A DNA stretch of 64,000 bases from Candidatus Solibacter usitatus (GTDB lineage Bacteria; Acidobacteriota; Terriglobia; Bryobacterales; Bryobacteraceae), in assembly GCA_016185465.1 (NCBI GenBank), contig JACPNO010000031.1, positions 1 to 64,000 on the forward strand, in the 5' to 3' direction. A program made the position numbers and the translations under genes. Positions 16,420 through 24,565 of the stretch are shown here, piece after piece. Position 1 is the first letter of the stretch; every line of letters starts with the position of its first letter. The notes below the pieces were generated by a model. That model was not told the origin of the DNA, ran no database searches, and saw only the letters and a list, made by a program, of their open reading frames with translations.

Positions 16420-17252
16420 AGGCTTCCATGCAACAGCAACAGAAAAGTTTGGACGAATTGACGGTAATGGCCAAGCGCGTGCGCCGGGCGATTATCGAAA
16501 TGATCGGCGCGGCGGGCTCCGGACATCCGGGCGGATCGCTGTCGGCGGTCGAAGTTCTGCTGACGCTCTACTTTCGGACAATGCGGCACGATCCGGCCAA
16601 TCCGAAGTGGAAGGACCGAGACCGTTTCATCCTGTCCAAGGGCCACGCTTCGCCGGTGCTCTACGCGGTGATGGCCGAAGCCGGATATTGTCCCGCGGAC
16701 AAGTTGAACACGTTTCGCAAGCTGGGTTCGATGTATCAGGGTCACCCGGACGTGCGCTTTTTTCCCGCGCTTGAGGCTTCGACGGGATCGCTGGGCGAAG
16801 GCGTCTCGCTCGCGCTCGGTATGGCGCTGGCGGCGCGACTGGACGGGAGCCCGGCCCGATCGTACGCCATGCTGGGCGATGGTGAAATCCAGGAAGGCCA
16901 AGTCTGGGAAGGGGCGATGTTCGCCGGCTATCACAAGATCGATAACGTGGTGGCGATTGTGGATTCCAACCGCATTCAACTGGACGGATTCGTCAAGGAC
17001 ATCATGGAAATCGAGCCCATCGTCGACAAATGGCGCTCGTTTGGCTGGCACGTCATCGACGTCGATGGACACAACCTGGCCGCTCTTGACGCCGCGTTTC
17101 AGGAAGCCGCGGCCACCAACGGGAAGCCCACGGCGATCATCGCGCGCACCATCAAGGGCAAAGGCGTCTCATTCATGGAGAACAATCCGAAATTCCACGG
17201 CACGGCGCCGACTCCAGACGAAGTGAAGCGGGCGCTACAGGAGCTGCAATAA
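16416..17252 (+). CDS. Transketolase, N-terminal (thiamine-diphosphate) subunit
   Basis: Together with the next gene this forms a split transketolase, which moves two-carbon units between sugar phosphates in the pentose phosphate pathway. 278 residues include [32 protein letters not shown] and the [16 protein letters not shown] motif that binds Mg and thiamine diphosphate. GTG 16416 overlaps the hemB stop; an in-frame ATG at 16428 is the alternative start. The stop and the next ATG overlap by one base. Split transketolases are common; some such pairs may instead serve other ketose substrates. Confidence 0.93.
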   Translation: MKASMQQQQKSLDELTVMAKRVRRAIIEMIGAAGSGHPGGSLSAVEVLLTLYFRTMRHDPANPKWKDRDRFILSKGHASPVLYAVMAEAGYCPADKLNTFRKLGSMYQGHPDVRFFPALEASTGSLGEGVSLALGMALAARLDGSPARSYAMLGDGEIQEGQVWEGAMFAGYHKIDNVVAIVDSNRIQLDGFVKDIMEIEPIVDKWRSFGWHVIDVDGHNLAALDAAFQEAAATNGKPTAIIARTIKGKGVSFMENNPKFHGTAPTPDEVKRALQELQ

Positions 17253-18217
17253 TGGCGGCCACCACGAAATTTGAGCTCAAGCTCGGCATGGCCACGCGCG
17301 AGGCTTTCGGCAAGGCGCTGGTCGCTTTGGGGAAGGAGAATCGCGACGTTGTGGTATGCGACGCCGACCTTTCCAAATCCACTTTCACATCGTTGTTTCA
17401 TAACGAATTCCCCGACCGCTTCTTCTCCTGCGGCATCGCCGAAGCCAACATGGTGGCCATTGGCGCGGGCCTGGCCTATGCCGGGAAAATTCCCTTCGTG
17501 GCCAGCTTTTCGTCATTCGTGATGAACAAAGGCTTTGAGCAGCTACGCTGCGCCGTCGCTTATCCGGGAGTCAACTTGAAAGCCGTGGGCACGCATAGCG
17601 GCATCTCGATTGGCGAAGACGGCCCATCCCAGATGAGCATCGAGGAAACCGCGCTGGCCTGTTCCCTGCCCGGCTTTATTGTGCTCTCGCCGGCCGACGA
17701 AGTTTCGACCATGGCGCTGATTCGCGCCGCCGGCCATCATGTGGGCCCGGTGTTTGCGCGCACCGGCCGCATGAAGGCGCCGATTATTTACTCCGCCGAT
17801 CAGAAATTCGAGATGGGCAAAGCCATCCAATTGATCGACGGCAGCGATGTCACGATCATGGCCACGGGGCTGCTGGTGGCCGAGTCCATTCGCGCCCAGG
17901 AAACACTGGCGGCCGAAGGCATTTCGGCGCGCGTCATCGATTTCCATACCATCAAGCCGCTGGATCGCGACATCATCCGCAAGGCCGCGGCCGAGACGGG
18001 CGCAATCGTGGTGGCAGAGGAGCATCTGGTGGATGGCGGCCTGGGGGTGCGCATCGCGCAAGTGGTCGCCGAGACTCATCCCTGCGTGATGGAATTTGTA
18101 GGACTCACCGGCTACGCCGAATCCGCTACGCCGGAGCAGTTGCTGGACAAGTACGGCATGCTGGCGCGCGATGTGGCGGCAGCGGCGCGCAAGGTGTTGG
18201 CCAGAAAACCCAAATGA
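17252..18217 (+). CDS. Transketolase, C-terminal (pyrimidine-binding) subunit
   Basis: Partner of the preceding subunit, 321 residues. It has the pyrimidine-domain segments VVVCDADLSKSTFTSLF and FFSCGIAEANMVAIGAGLA, the latter containing the catalytic glutamate, and a C-terminal transketolase domain starting near DVTIMATGLLVAESIRAQ. It starts inside the TAA of the upstream subunit (TAATG) and its stop overlaps the following ATG by 4 bases, so it is part of a tightly coupled four-gene run. Confidence 0.94.
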   Translation: MAATTKFELKLGMATREAFGKALVALGKENRDVVVCDADLSKSTFTSLFHNEFPDRFFSCGIAEANMVAIGAGLAYAGKIPFVASFSSFVMNKGFEQLRCAVAYPGVNLKAVGTHSGISIGEDGPSQMSIEETALACSLPGFIVLSPADEVSTMALIRAAGHHVGPVFARTGRMKAPIIYSADQKFEMGKAIQLIDGSDVTIMATGLLVAESIRAQETLAAEGISARVIDFHTIKPLDRDIIRKAAAETGAIVVAEEHLVDGGLGVRIAQVVAETHPCVMEFVGLTGYAESATPEQLLDKYGMLARDVAAAARKVLARKPK

Positions 18218-18999
18218 GCGTGATGTCTGAAATCCGCGGCTTTGCTGTGCCGCGGAGCGCCGTCGCTATCTGGTGGCTGGGACAAAACGGATTCATTTTC
18301 AAAACGTCCGCGGGCACGCTGCTTTCGACCGACCTTTACCTCACCGACAATTGCGCGTGCGCCCTCCCCGATCTGGGTATCGACGTGAGACGCCAGGTGC
18401 CGGTTTATATTGCGCCGGAAGAGCTGGACGTGGATTGCTATGTCTGCACGCACAACCACGCCGACCACACCGACCCGGCTACTATCCGCGGCCTCCGCAA
18501 CAAGAACACGATGCAATTCATCGGCCCTCACCCGAGCTGCGACGTTTACCGCGAGGAAGGCGTGGAAAGCGGGCGCATCGTTCCAGCGTGGCCACAATGC
18601 GAGCTGGAATTTCGCGATATCCACATCCGCGGGACTTTCGCCCTGCCCACCGACGATACCGACCTGAACCACATGGGTTACGTCTTCACGTTCGGCAAAG
18701 GGCCGCGTCTCTACATGACCGGCGATACGGACGCGAGCGAGCTGCTGGCGTCGGCCGGAAAATATTCGCCCGATCTGGCCATCACCTGCATCAACGGCGG
18801 CTTCAACAACCTGTCGCATTTCGAAGCGGCCGAGCTGATGGGCAAGATCAAACCCAAAGCCGCCATTCCCTGCCATTACGATATGTTCAAGGACAACGCC
18901 GTCGATCCCAAACAGTTTCGTGCGTCCCTAAAGCTGCGCGCTCCCGGCGTGGGCTATCAGGAACTGGAACACGCCAAGCCCTGGGTTTTCGCGCTGTGA
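18214..18999 (+). CDS. MBL-fold metal-dependent hydrolase, UlaG-like
   Basis: 261 residues with the metallo-beta-lactamase fold. The metal-binding motif THNHADHTD is at about 79-87, with further ligands in MTGDTDAS and PCHYDMFKD. The arrangement resembles UlaG, the L-ascorbate-6-phosphate lactonase, where the enzyme opens a sugar-phosphate lactone; that fits its overlap with the transketolase genes, but the exact substrate is not determined. It overlaps the transketolase stop by 4 bases and precedes the DUF5990 gene by 5 bases. Confidence 0.88.
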   Translation: MSVMSEIRGFAVPRSAVAIWWLGQNGFIFKTSAGTLLSTDLYLTDNCACALPDLGIDVRRQVPVYIAPEELDVDCYVCTHNHADHTDPATIRGLRNKNTMQFIGPHPSCDVYREEGVESGRIVPAWPQCELEFRDIHIRGTFALPTDDTDLNHMGYVFTFGKGPRLYMTGDTDASELLASAGKYSPDLAITCINGGFNNLSHFEAAELMGKIKPKAAIPCHYDMFKDNAVDPKQFRASLKLRAPGVGYQELEHAKPWVFAL

Positions 19000-19004
19000 A
19001 AATC

Positions 19005-19412
19005 ATGAACGGTGAGTTGACGCTGCGCATAGTTTTGGAGCGGCCTCCGAAGGGCGTTGGCTTCGGCTTGCAAAAGGGACGCGGCAGCGCCTACGAGACG
19101 GTGCAAACGCAAACGTCCAACGGGAAAGATCTGAGCTTTCAATTCAGCGTGGGAGTGAAAGGGCCGAGCCTGGCGGGCCCGTTCGTGCAGGGGCCAGCCG
19201 GTCAACGCTTCGTGTACATCGACATCGGGACATATGCGGGTCAGTTGGACTCATGTTGGAGTCGCCGGTTAAAGGTGCCGCTTACAGGGATCGCGATCGA
19301 CCGTATCGCGACAGGGGCCGTTCTCGAAGCGCGTGTCCCAGGCACGGGGAAAGATGGCGGACCGAGCTGCGCAACGGTGAAACCCTTCGCTGGCTGGAAG
19401 CTCAGTAGTTGA
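19005..19412 (+). CDS. DUF5990 family protein
   Basis: 135 residues starting MNGELTLRIVLERPPKGVGF. GLQKGRGSAYETVQTQ and GPFVQGPAGQRFVYIDIG, then SRRLKVPLTGI, match the pattern of the DUF5990 family of small beta-rich proteins of unknown function. It begins 5 bases after the UlaG-like gene, on the same strand but in another frame, and is probably the last gene of the hemB-transketolase run. Its 3' end overlaps the convergent gene by 11 bases. Confidence 0.8.
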   Translation: MNGELTLRIVLERPPKGVGFGLQKGRGSAYETVQTQTSNGKDLSFQFSVGVKGPSLAGPFVQGPAGQRFVYIDIGTYAGQLDSCWSRRLKVPLTGIAIDRIATGAVLEARVPGTGKDGGPSCATVKPFAGWKLSS

Positions 19413-19695
19413 GTAATCGACGGGCGACGGCGGCGGGCTGTTCGCCGGCCAGGCGGCAGGTGCGGCCACCCGAACGGCCATCGACAGTGATTGTGCCTTG
19501 CGTGTTGTGCACTCGATATACGGCGGACGCTCCGTGATGCGCGGCGAGTGACGCGAGCGGCCAGTCGGAATCGGCCAGCAGGCGAATGCCGCCTTCGACG
19601 CTCATCAGGATCGTGATGCCGGAACCGGCGCCGCTATCGGCGGCCGATTGCGCTACATCGAAAATTCCCGCGGCGTCGTCCAGGAACCGGCTCAC
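19402..19695 (-). CDS. Hypothetical protein, 97 residues
   Basis: Begins with GTG 19695 (a TAA lies two codons upstream in frame). The sequence SRFLDDAAGIFDVAQSAADS is followed by strand-like segments (GITILMSVEGGIRLLADSDW, VYRVHNTQGTITVDGRSGG), compatible with a small beta domain. No signal peptide or membrane segment is seen. I recognise no family, but codon use resembles the neighbouring genes. Confidence 0.6.
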   Translation of the reverse strand: MSRFLDDAAGIFDVAQSAADSGAGSGITILMSVEGGIRLLADSDWPLASLAAHHGASAVYRVHNTQGTITVDGRSGGRTCRLAGEQPAAVARRLLNY

Positions 19696-19748
19696 CCTTT
19701 ACTTATCGGGAAATACGGGCTGGATTTCGAACAGGATTAGCCGAAGAT

Positions 19749-19883
19749 TTAGCGGTGGCCGTTCTTATACGTCCAGACGCCGGCCACGGCAACCAGGGCA
19801 AGCACGGTGAGCAGCAGCATCTCGGGCGCATAGTGAAACATGCACGGGAAGAAATTGTGGTCGACGGCGCACCCGGAGATCAT
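19749..19883 (-). CDS. 44-residue single-pass membrane mini-protein
   Basis: ATG 19883 opens a frame reading MISGCAVDHNFFPCMF, followed by one hydrophobic helix (MLLLTVLALVAVAGVW, residues 22-37) and a short basic end YKNGHR. A second ATG at residue 15 would give a 30-residue version. The shape is that of the small single-helix proteins that often accompany membrane complexes. There is no family match and no strong ribosome site, so support rests on the clean hydrophobic pattern and cysteine-containing outer segment. Confidence 0.45.
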   Translation of the reverse strand: MISGCAVDHNFFPCMFHYAPEMLLLTVLALVAVAGVWTYKNGHR

Positions 19884-19972
19884 AGACCCTGCTCTTGCGA
19901 TTATGCGTCTGAGGATGGCCGATCGGTCAAGATGCGTTTGGTTAGCAACGTTATGTTATCGCCAGGATACCC

Positions 19973-21244
19973 TTACGGCGTAAGACGTACTTTGAGGATT
20001 TGTGGCGGCTGGAAAACTGCGCCCTTCTTGATTGGGCCCTCATCTTCGAAATTATCCCAGCCGGAGTTGCCGATGAAAAACAGCTCGCGGCCCACCACCA
20101 CGGCATGCGTGGGCGTGCCCAGCGCCTTGGTGTTGGCTTCGATCACCTGCCAGCTTTCGGCGCGCGTGAGCGAGGAATCGAGCTGGATGCGAATAATGCG
20201 GATGGGCGAAGTGCCGTTCTGTACGGCGATCAACTGGCGGCCGGTCAGATACAAGCCATCAATTCCGGCCACTCCTAGATTTTTGGGGGTGGCGAGCCAG
20301 CTCACAGCGCGGCTGGCGAGGTCGACAATGGCGATGCCGCGGCCGTAATCGGCGACGAACAGGCGCTTGCCGTCGGGTGAGAGCGCGGGAGTTTGCGGCC
20401 CCACTATTTCGCCGGGGCCCACGAGAACTTCCAGCACATCACGGCGGTGCGAAATCATGTAAACGGCGCCCGAAGCGTCGCCAATGTAGACGTCGCCGTC
20501 GGGACTGAGGGTCATGTCGCCCAGGACGTGCTGCTGGCCATCCACGCGCTGCAGGTCGTAGCGCTTAAGCTGTTTGCCAGTGCGCAGATCGTACTTCAGC
20601 ATGGCGGAGCGGCCGGCATCCGCCGCCTGATAACCGAGTGCCTGGCCCATGGCGGCAGTGGAGGCCCACAACACACGCCGCTTTGCATCTACCGCGACCG
20701 CCAGCATGGCCCACACGCCATCCTGCCCTTCGCGAATGAATTCGCGCGCCGCGCCGTGCGCGTCAATCGCCAGAATCTTGCGATGGTGAACACTGCTCAC
20801 GTAGAAGGTCTTGGTTTTGGGATCGTAGGTAATGTCTTCGGCCAGCAGATCTTTTTCGGGCAGCGTAAATGCCACCTGGCTGTTTGAGACCGGCTTGCGG
20901 TTCTCCGCCATGCGCGCCTCGATCTGCTTGAATCCTTCGCTCTGGCGGATGGCGGCGAAATCGGCTTCCGCGGCGATATCCCACGCAAAGCCCATTTCGG
21001 CGTAGAGGCGCAGCCAGTCGAGGGCGGCGTCCTTGTTGCCCAGCAGCGCCTCGACGGCCCCCTGGTTGTAAACCATGCCGGGGTGTCCGGGAGCCAATGC
21101 GTAGAGCTTGCGCAGATTGTCGCGAAGCGCGGGATAGTCTTTCGCCTCACGCGCAGCCCGCGCCGCGCGCCGCATTTCCTGCCATGTCGGGGGCGATTGC
21201 GCGATGAGCACGGCGGCCAGCAGCAGAACCGCGGCGGCTCGCAC
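19973..21244 (-). CDS. Secreted TPR/beta-propeller hypothetical protein
   Basis: 423 residues with a signal peptide (MRAAAVLLLAAVLIAQSPP). Residues about 20-110 are helical and TPR-like (LRKLYALAPGHPGMVYNQGA). From about 125 the protein becomes a six-bladed-propeller type with repeated motifs: DITYDPKTKTFYVSSVHHR, DMTLSPDGDVYIGDASGAVY, PALSPDGKRLFVADYGRG. This resembles the SMP-30/NHL class of exported propellers that bind sugars or lactones. No catalytic residue set can be named. It ends the minus-strand run that includes the Ldh-type dehydrogenase. Confidence 0.72.
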   Translation of the reverse strand: MRAAAVLLLAAVLIAQSPPTWQEMRRAARAAREAKDYPALRDNLRKLYALAPGHPGMVYNQGAVEALLGNKDAALDWLRLYAEMGFAWDIAAEADFAAIRQSEGFKQIEARMAENRKPVSNSQVAFTLPEKDLLAEDITYDPKTKTFYVSSVHHRKILAIDAHGAAREFIREGQDGVWAMLAVAVDAKRRVLWASTAAMGQALGYQAADAGRSAMLKYDLRTGKQLKRYDLQRVDGQQHVLGDMTLSPDGDVYIGDASGAVYMISHRRDVLEVLVGPGEIVGPQTPALSPDGKRLFVADYGRGIAIVDLASRAVSWLATPKNLGVAGIDGLYLTGRQLIAVQNGTSPIRIIRIQLDSSLTRAESWQVIEANTKALGTPTHAVVVGRELFFIGNSGWDNFEDEGPIKKGAVFQPPQILKVRLTP

Positions 21245-21245
21245 T

Positions 21246-22289
21246 TTATTGAACCTGCAACTTCAGCCCGTGGCGTTGAGCGGTATCGACGATGCGCTGC
21301 CAGGTGGCGGCGTGGACGGCGATGCCTTCGCGGCTGCGGCGCTCGCGCTCCCGCTTTTCAGGCTCGCCGGGAACCAGGATCTCTTCGACGCCAGGCGCGC
21401 GGCGGCTACTCTTGACGTACTCCACCAGCTTGCGCGCTTCTTGTTCGAAAGCTTCGGCGCCCCGAACGCGGGCCACATCGATCACCACTGCCGTGAAGCT
21501 GTTGCCCAGGCGTTCGCCATCCGGACGGCTGCAACCGGCGCCCGAAAGCCCTCCCGACAGCAAGTCGGCGGCAAGCCCGAGGGCAAATCCTTTGTGTCCG
21601 CCGAAAGGCAGCAATGCGCCGGGCGGAGGGCCGTAAAAATCGGCGGCAATGGTGGAAGGCTTGCCTTCGGCGTCGACAATCGAGCCGGGCGGAACAGCGG
21701 CGCCGGCGGTCATCATGTTGCGCAGCTTGCCCTCGGCGATCGCGCAGGTGGAAATATCCACAATGATGGGGCCGCCAGACGCCAGCGGCACGCCGATGGC
21801 GATCGGGTTGGCGGAAAGCCGCCGGTCAAGTCCACCCCAGGGAGCCACCAGCTTGCCGGCGCCATGAGCATTCACGAACATCACGCATGCCATGCCGCGC
21901 GCCGCCGCGATTTCCGGATATTCGCCAACACGGCCGATATGGCAGCAGTTACGCGCAAAGATTGTGGCCACGCCAACACGGGCAGCCTTGTCGATGGCAA
22001 TGGCCATAGCTTGCTGCCCCATGACCTGGCCGAAGCCCCAGCCGCCATCGAGCACCGCGAACGATTCGCTTTCGAGAACGATTTGCAGCTTGGCTCCCAA
22101 TACAACCAGCCCTTTTTCCATGGCTTCAACGTACTCGGGAATGCGCATCACGCCATGTGAATCGTGACCGGCGAGGTTGGCTTCGACCAGCGAATCCGCC
22201 ACGATGCGCGCTTCCTCCGGCGAAGCTCCGGCGGCTTGAAACACTTCCTGGCCGGATTGTTTTAGCTGAACGGCGGTGAATGTGGGCAT
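21246..22289 (-). CDS. Ldh family (malate/L-lactate/ureidoglycolate) dehydrogenase
   Basis: 347 residues of the non-Rossmann NAD(P)-dependent dehydrogenase family that reduces 2-oxo acids or oxidises 2-hydroxy acids. The N-terminal GHDSHGVMRIPEYVEAME supplies the conserved catalytic His region; NAHGAGKLVAPWGG and GGHKGFALGLAADLLSGGLS mark the cofactor and substrate core. It lies 6 bases downstream of the SDR gene on the same strand, which suggests that both act on one sugar-acid or hydroxyacid pathway. The exact substrate is open. Confidence 0.88.
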   Translation of the reverse strand: MPTFTAVQLKQSGQEVFQAAGASPEEARIVADSLVEANLAGHDSHGVMRIPEYVEAMEKGLVVLGAKLQIVLESESFAVLDGGWGFGQVMGQQAMAIAIDKAARVGVATIFARNCCHIGRVGEYPEIAAARGMACVMFVNAHGAGKLVAPWGGLDRRLSANPIAIGVPLASGGPIIVDISTCAIAEGKLRNMMTAGAAVPPGSIVDAEGKPSTIAADFYGPPPGALLPFGGHKGFALGLAADLLSGGLSGAGCSRPDGERLGNSFTAVVIDVARVRGAEAFEQEARKLVEYVKSSRRAPGVEEILVPGEPEKRERERRSREGIAVHAATWQRIVDTAQRHGLKLQVQ

Positions 22290-22295
22290 GGTAAG

Positions 22296-23087
22296 TTACC
22301 AGTCGCGCGCGAAGCCGGCCGTCCAGCCGCCATCCACGGTCAGCGTCGTGCCGGTGATGTAGGAAGCTTCGGGCGATGCCAGGAACAGCGCGGCGTGAGC
22401 GATCTCCTCGCACGTGCCGGGACGGGCAAGCGGAATGTGGCTGAGCAGGCTTTCGGCGAGTTTTTGCTGCTCCGGATTGTAAAACAGCGCGCTTGTGCCC
22501 TGAGTCAGAATCGATCCCGGCACCAGTGCATTGGCCCGAATGCCGTGCGGGGCCAATTCCAGAGCAATGGAACGGCTGAAATTGATGACCGCGGCTTTGG
22601 CGGCGGCGAATGCCGACTGGCGGCGGATCGGCACCACGCCCATCACCGAAGCAATATTGATGATCGATCCCTGCTTGCGCGCCACCATGCCGGGCGACGC
22701 GGCGCGGCAGCAGTAGAACAATCCGTCGAGATCGACGCTCATCACGCGGCGCCATTCGGCGGCATCGTATTCGTTGATGTCGCGGCGCAGCGGACCGGGA
22801 GTGTTCACGCCGGCGTTATTCACCAAGATATCGATCGCGCCGAATTCGCTCTCGGCCGCGGCAACCATGCGGTCCACATCCTCGCGCTTGGAGACGTCGG
22901 CTGGAATGAAACTCGCGCGGGAGCCCAGAGCACGGACAGCTTTGACGGTTTCGGCGCCGAGCGCTGCGTCCAGGTCGTTCACGACGATCGCTGCGCCATT
23001 GGCGGCGAGAGCCAGCGCGATGGCTTTGCCGATCCCTTGGGCGCTGCCGGTTACCAGCGCAATTTTTCCGTTCAGGTCAACCTTCAT
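22296..23087 (-). CDS. SDR family protein with Phe at the catalytic Tyr position
   Basis: 263 residues of classical short-chain dehydrogenase/reductase. The cofactor motif is TGSAQGIGKAIALA (15-28), followed by LVNNAGVNTPGP. The active-site YxxxK is instead FAAAK: the phenylalanine codon is at 22608-22610 and the lysine at 22596-22598. Serine in IINIASVMG and the remaining scaffold are intact, as is the C-terminal ITGTTLTVDGGW. Without the tyrosine hydroxyl the usual proton transfer would be lost, so it may be inactive, regulatory, or use a different mechanism. It precedes the Ldh gene. Confidence 0.88.
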   Translation of the reverse strand: MKVDLNGKIALVTGSAQGIGKAIALALAANGAAIVVNDLDAALGAETVKAVRALGSRASFIPADVSKREDVDRMVAAAESEFGAIDILVNNAGVNTPGPLRRDINEYDAAEWRRVMSVDLDGLFYCCRAASPGMVARKQGSIINIASVMGVVPIRRQSAFAAAKAAVINFSRSIALELAPHGIRANALVPGSILTQGTSALFYNPEQQKLAESLLSHIPLARPGTCEEIAHAALFLASPEASYITGTTLTVDGGWTAGFARDW

Positions 23088-23116
23088 TGCTTATGATGCC
23101 TCGGGGAATAATGAGC

Positions 23117-23365
23117 CTATCGTCTGCGGTGGGACACTGTCAACGTTCGCGGGCGGCGCTTCCGCAGCAGCGCATTCAAATCGCCGAGCGACGCGAATAA
23201 TCCGACATAGCTGGGATCGAACACGCTGGGCGCGCGGCGAAGCGAGTGAAAGTCGCGGCGCTTGAACATGTCGGTAACGGAGATCACGGCGGTGCCCAGG
23301 GGACGCGATTCGTAGGTGCCCTGCGCCCAGGCGACATCGCCGGCAATCCAGAGAGAGAAGCCCAT
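23117..23365 (-). CDS. Small hypothetical protein
   Basis: 82 residues starting MGFSLWIAGDVAWAQGTYES, possibly with a short signal or hydrophobic N-terminus, then DMFKRRDFHSLRRAPSVFDP and a basic tail ending RPRTLTVSHRRR. It sits between the SDR gene and the divergent aminotransferase. I recognise no domain. The frame could be fortuitous; only its position and clean start favour it. Confidence 0.45.
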   Translation of the reverse strand: MGFSLWIAGDVAWAQGTYESRPLGTAVISVTDMFKRRDFHSLRRAPSVFDPSYVGLFASLGDLNALLRKRRPRTLTVSHRRR

Positions 23366-23389
23366 TACCCGCCTAGGTTACACTGATCG

Positions 23390-24565
23390 ATGACCATGGC
23401 TTTCAAACGTCTACCCATGCGCGAATCGGTGATTCGCCAAACGACCATTTTGAGCGCGCAGCTCGGCGCAGTAAATCTCTCGCAGGGTTTTCCCGATGAC
23501 GACACGTTCCCAGAGTTGAAGGAATTCGCCATCCGGGCGATTCACGGCCCTAACCATCAGTACACCAATCCCTGGGGATCGCCGGTGCTGCGCGAAGCCG
23601 TCGCGCGCAAGCTGGCATCATTCAACAAGATTCAGGCTGACCCGGAACGCAATATCGTCATCACCTGCGGCGCGACTGAAGGCATGATCGTCGCCATGGA
23701 GTCGCTGATCGAGCGCGGCACCGAGGTGATCACGTTCGCGCCGATGTACGAGAATTACGTGCTGCAAGCCATCGCCTCCGGACTCGATTTGAAAATGATG
23801 GAGCTCTGGGAGCCGGATTTTTCATTCACCCGCGAAGATTTGGAAAAACTGTACAATCCCCGCACGCGCGCGGTGCTGCTGTGCAATCCCGTCAACCCTA
23901 CCGGCAAGGTGTTCACGCGCGCAGAGCTGCAGACGGTGATCGACTTCGCCCGCGCTCACGACCTGCTGATTTTTTCGGACGAAACCTACGAGTACCTGAT
24001 CTGGCCCGGCCATGAGCACGTCAGCACGGCGTCATTACCGGGCGGCGCCGACATCACTGTCACCTGCACTTCCATGGGCAAGACGTACTCGGTGACCGGC
24101 TGGCGCGTGGGATACCTGGTGGCTGAGGAATCGCTTACCAACGAGCTGCGCAAAATGCATGATTTCCATACCGTCACTGCGCCGCATCCCTTTCAGATCG
24201 CACTAGCCACCGCCATCAATGAGCTGCCGCAAAGCTTTTATGACGCCTTGCGGGCGGAATACTGGACGCGCAAGAAGATTCTCTGCGACGCGCTGGCCGC
24301 GACCGGAATCAGCTGGTACGAGCCGGGCGGTTCGTATTTCCTATGGTGCGATTATTCCGAGCTCTCCGATCAGGACGACACGCAGTTCGCCGAACGGCTG
24401 CTGCGTGAAGCCGGTGTTGCCGGAGTGGCCGGCTCGGTGTTTTATCCGTCCACGCTGAAAAATCCGAAGCGGCTGCGATTCACCTATTCAAAATCGCGCG
24501 CCACGATGGAACAGGCTGCCGTGCGGCTGGCGAAATTTGCCGAGGCGCGGGCAGCGGTTAGATAA
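23390..24565 (+). CDS. Pyridoxal-phosphate aminotransferase, class I/II
   Basis: 391 residues of fold-type I aminotransferase. NLSQGFPDDDTFPELKEFA near the start and NPVNPTGKVFTRAEL are typical of the kynurenine/methionine aminotransferase group. The PLP lysine lies in TCTSMGKTYSVTGWRVGYL (near residue 231). It converts amino acids to 2-oxo acids, which the indolepyruvate oxidoreductase elsewhere in the window could use, though the genes are far apart. ATG 23396 is an alternative start. Its last bases overlap the convergent quinoprotein gene by 8. Confidence 0.93.
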   Translation: MTMAFKRLPMRESVIRQTTILSAQLGAVNLSQGFPDDDTFPELKEFAIRAIHGPNHQYTNPWGSPVLREAVARKLASFNKIQADPERNIVITCGATEGMIVAMESLIERGTEVITFAPMYENYVLQAIASGLDLKMMELWEPDFSFTREDLEKLYNPRTRAVLLCNPVNPTGKVFTRAELQTVIDFARAHDLLIFSDETYEYLIWPGHEHVSTASLPGGADITVTCTSMGKTYSVTGWRVGYLVAEESLTNELRKMHDFHTVTAPHPFQIALATAINELPQSFYDALRAEYWTRKKILCDALAATGISWYEPGGSYFLWCDYSELSDQDDTQFAERLLREAGVAGVAGSVFYPSTLKNPKRLRFTYSKSRATMEQAAVRLAKFAEARAAVR

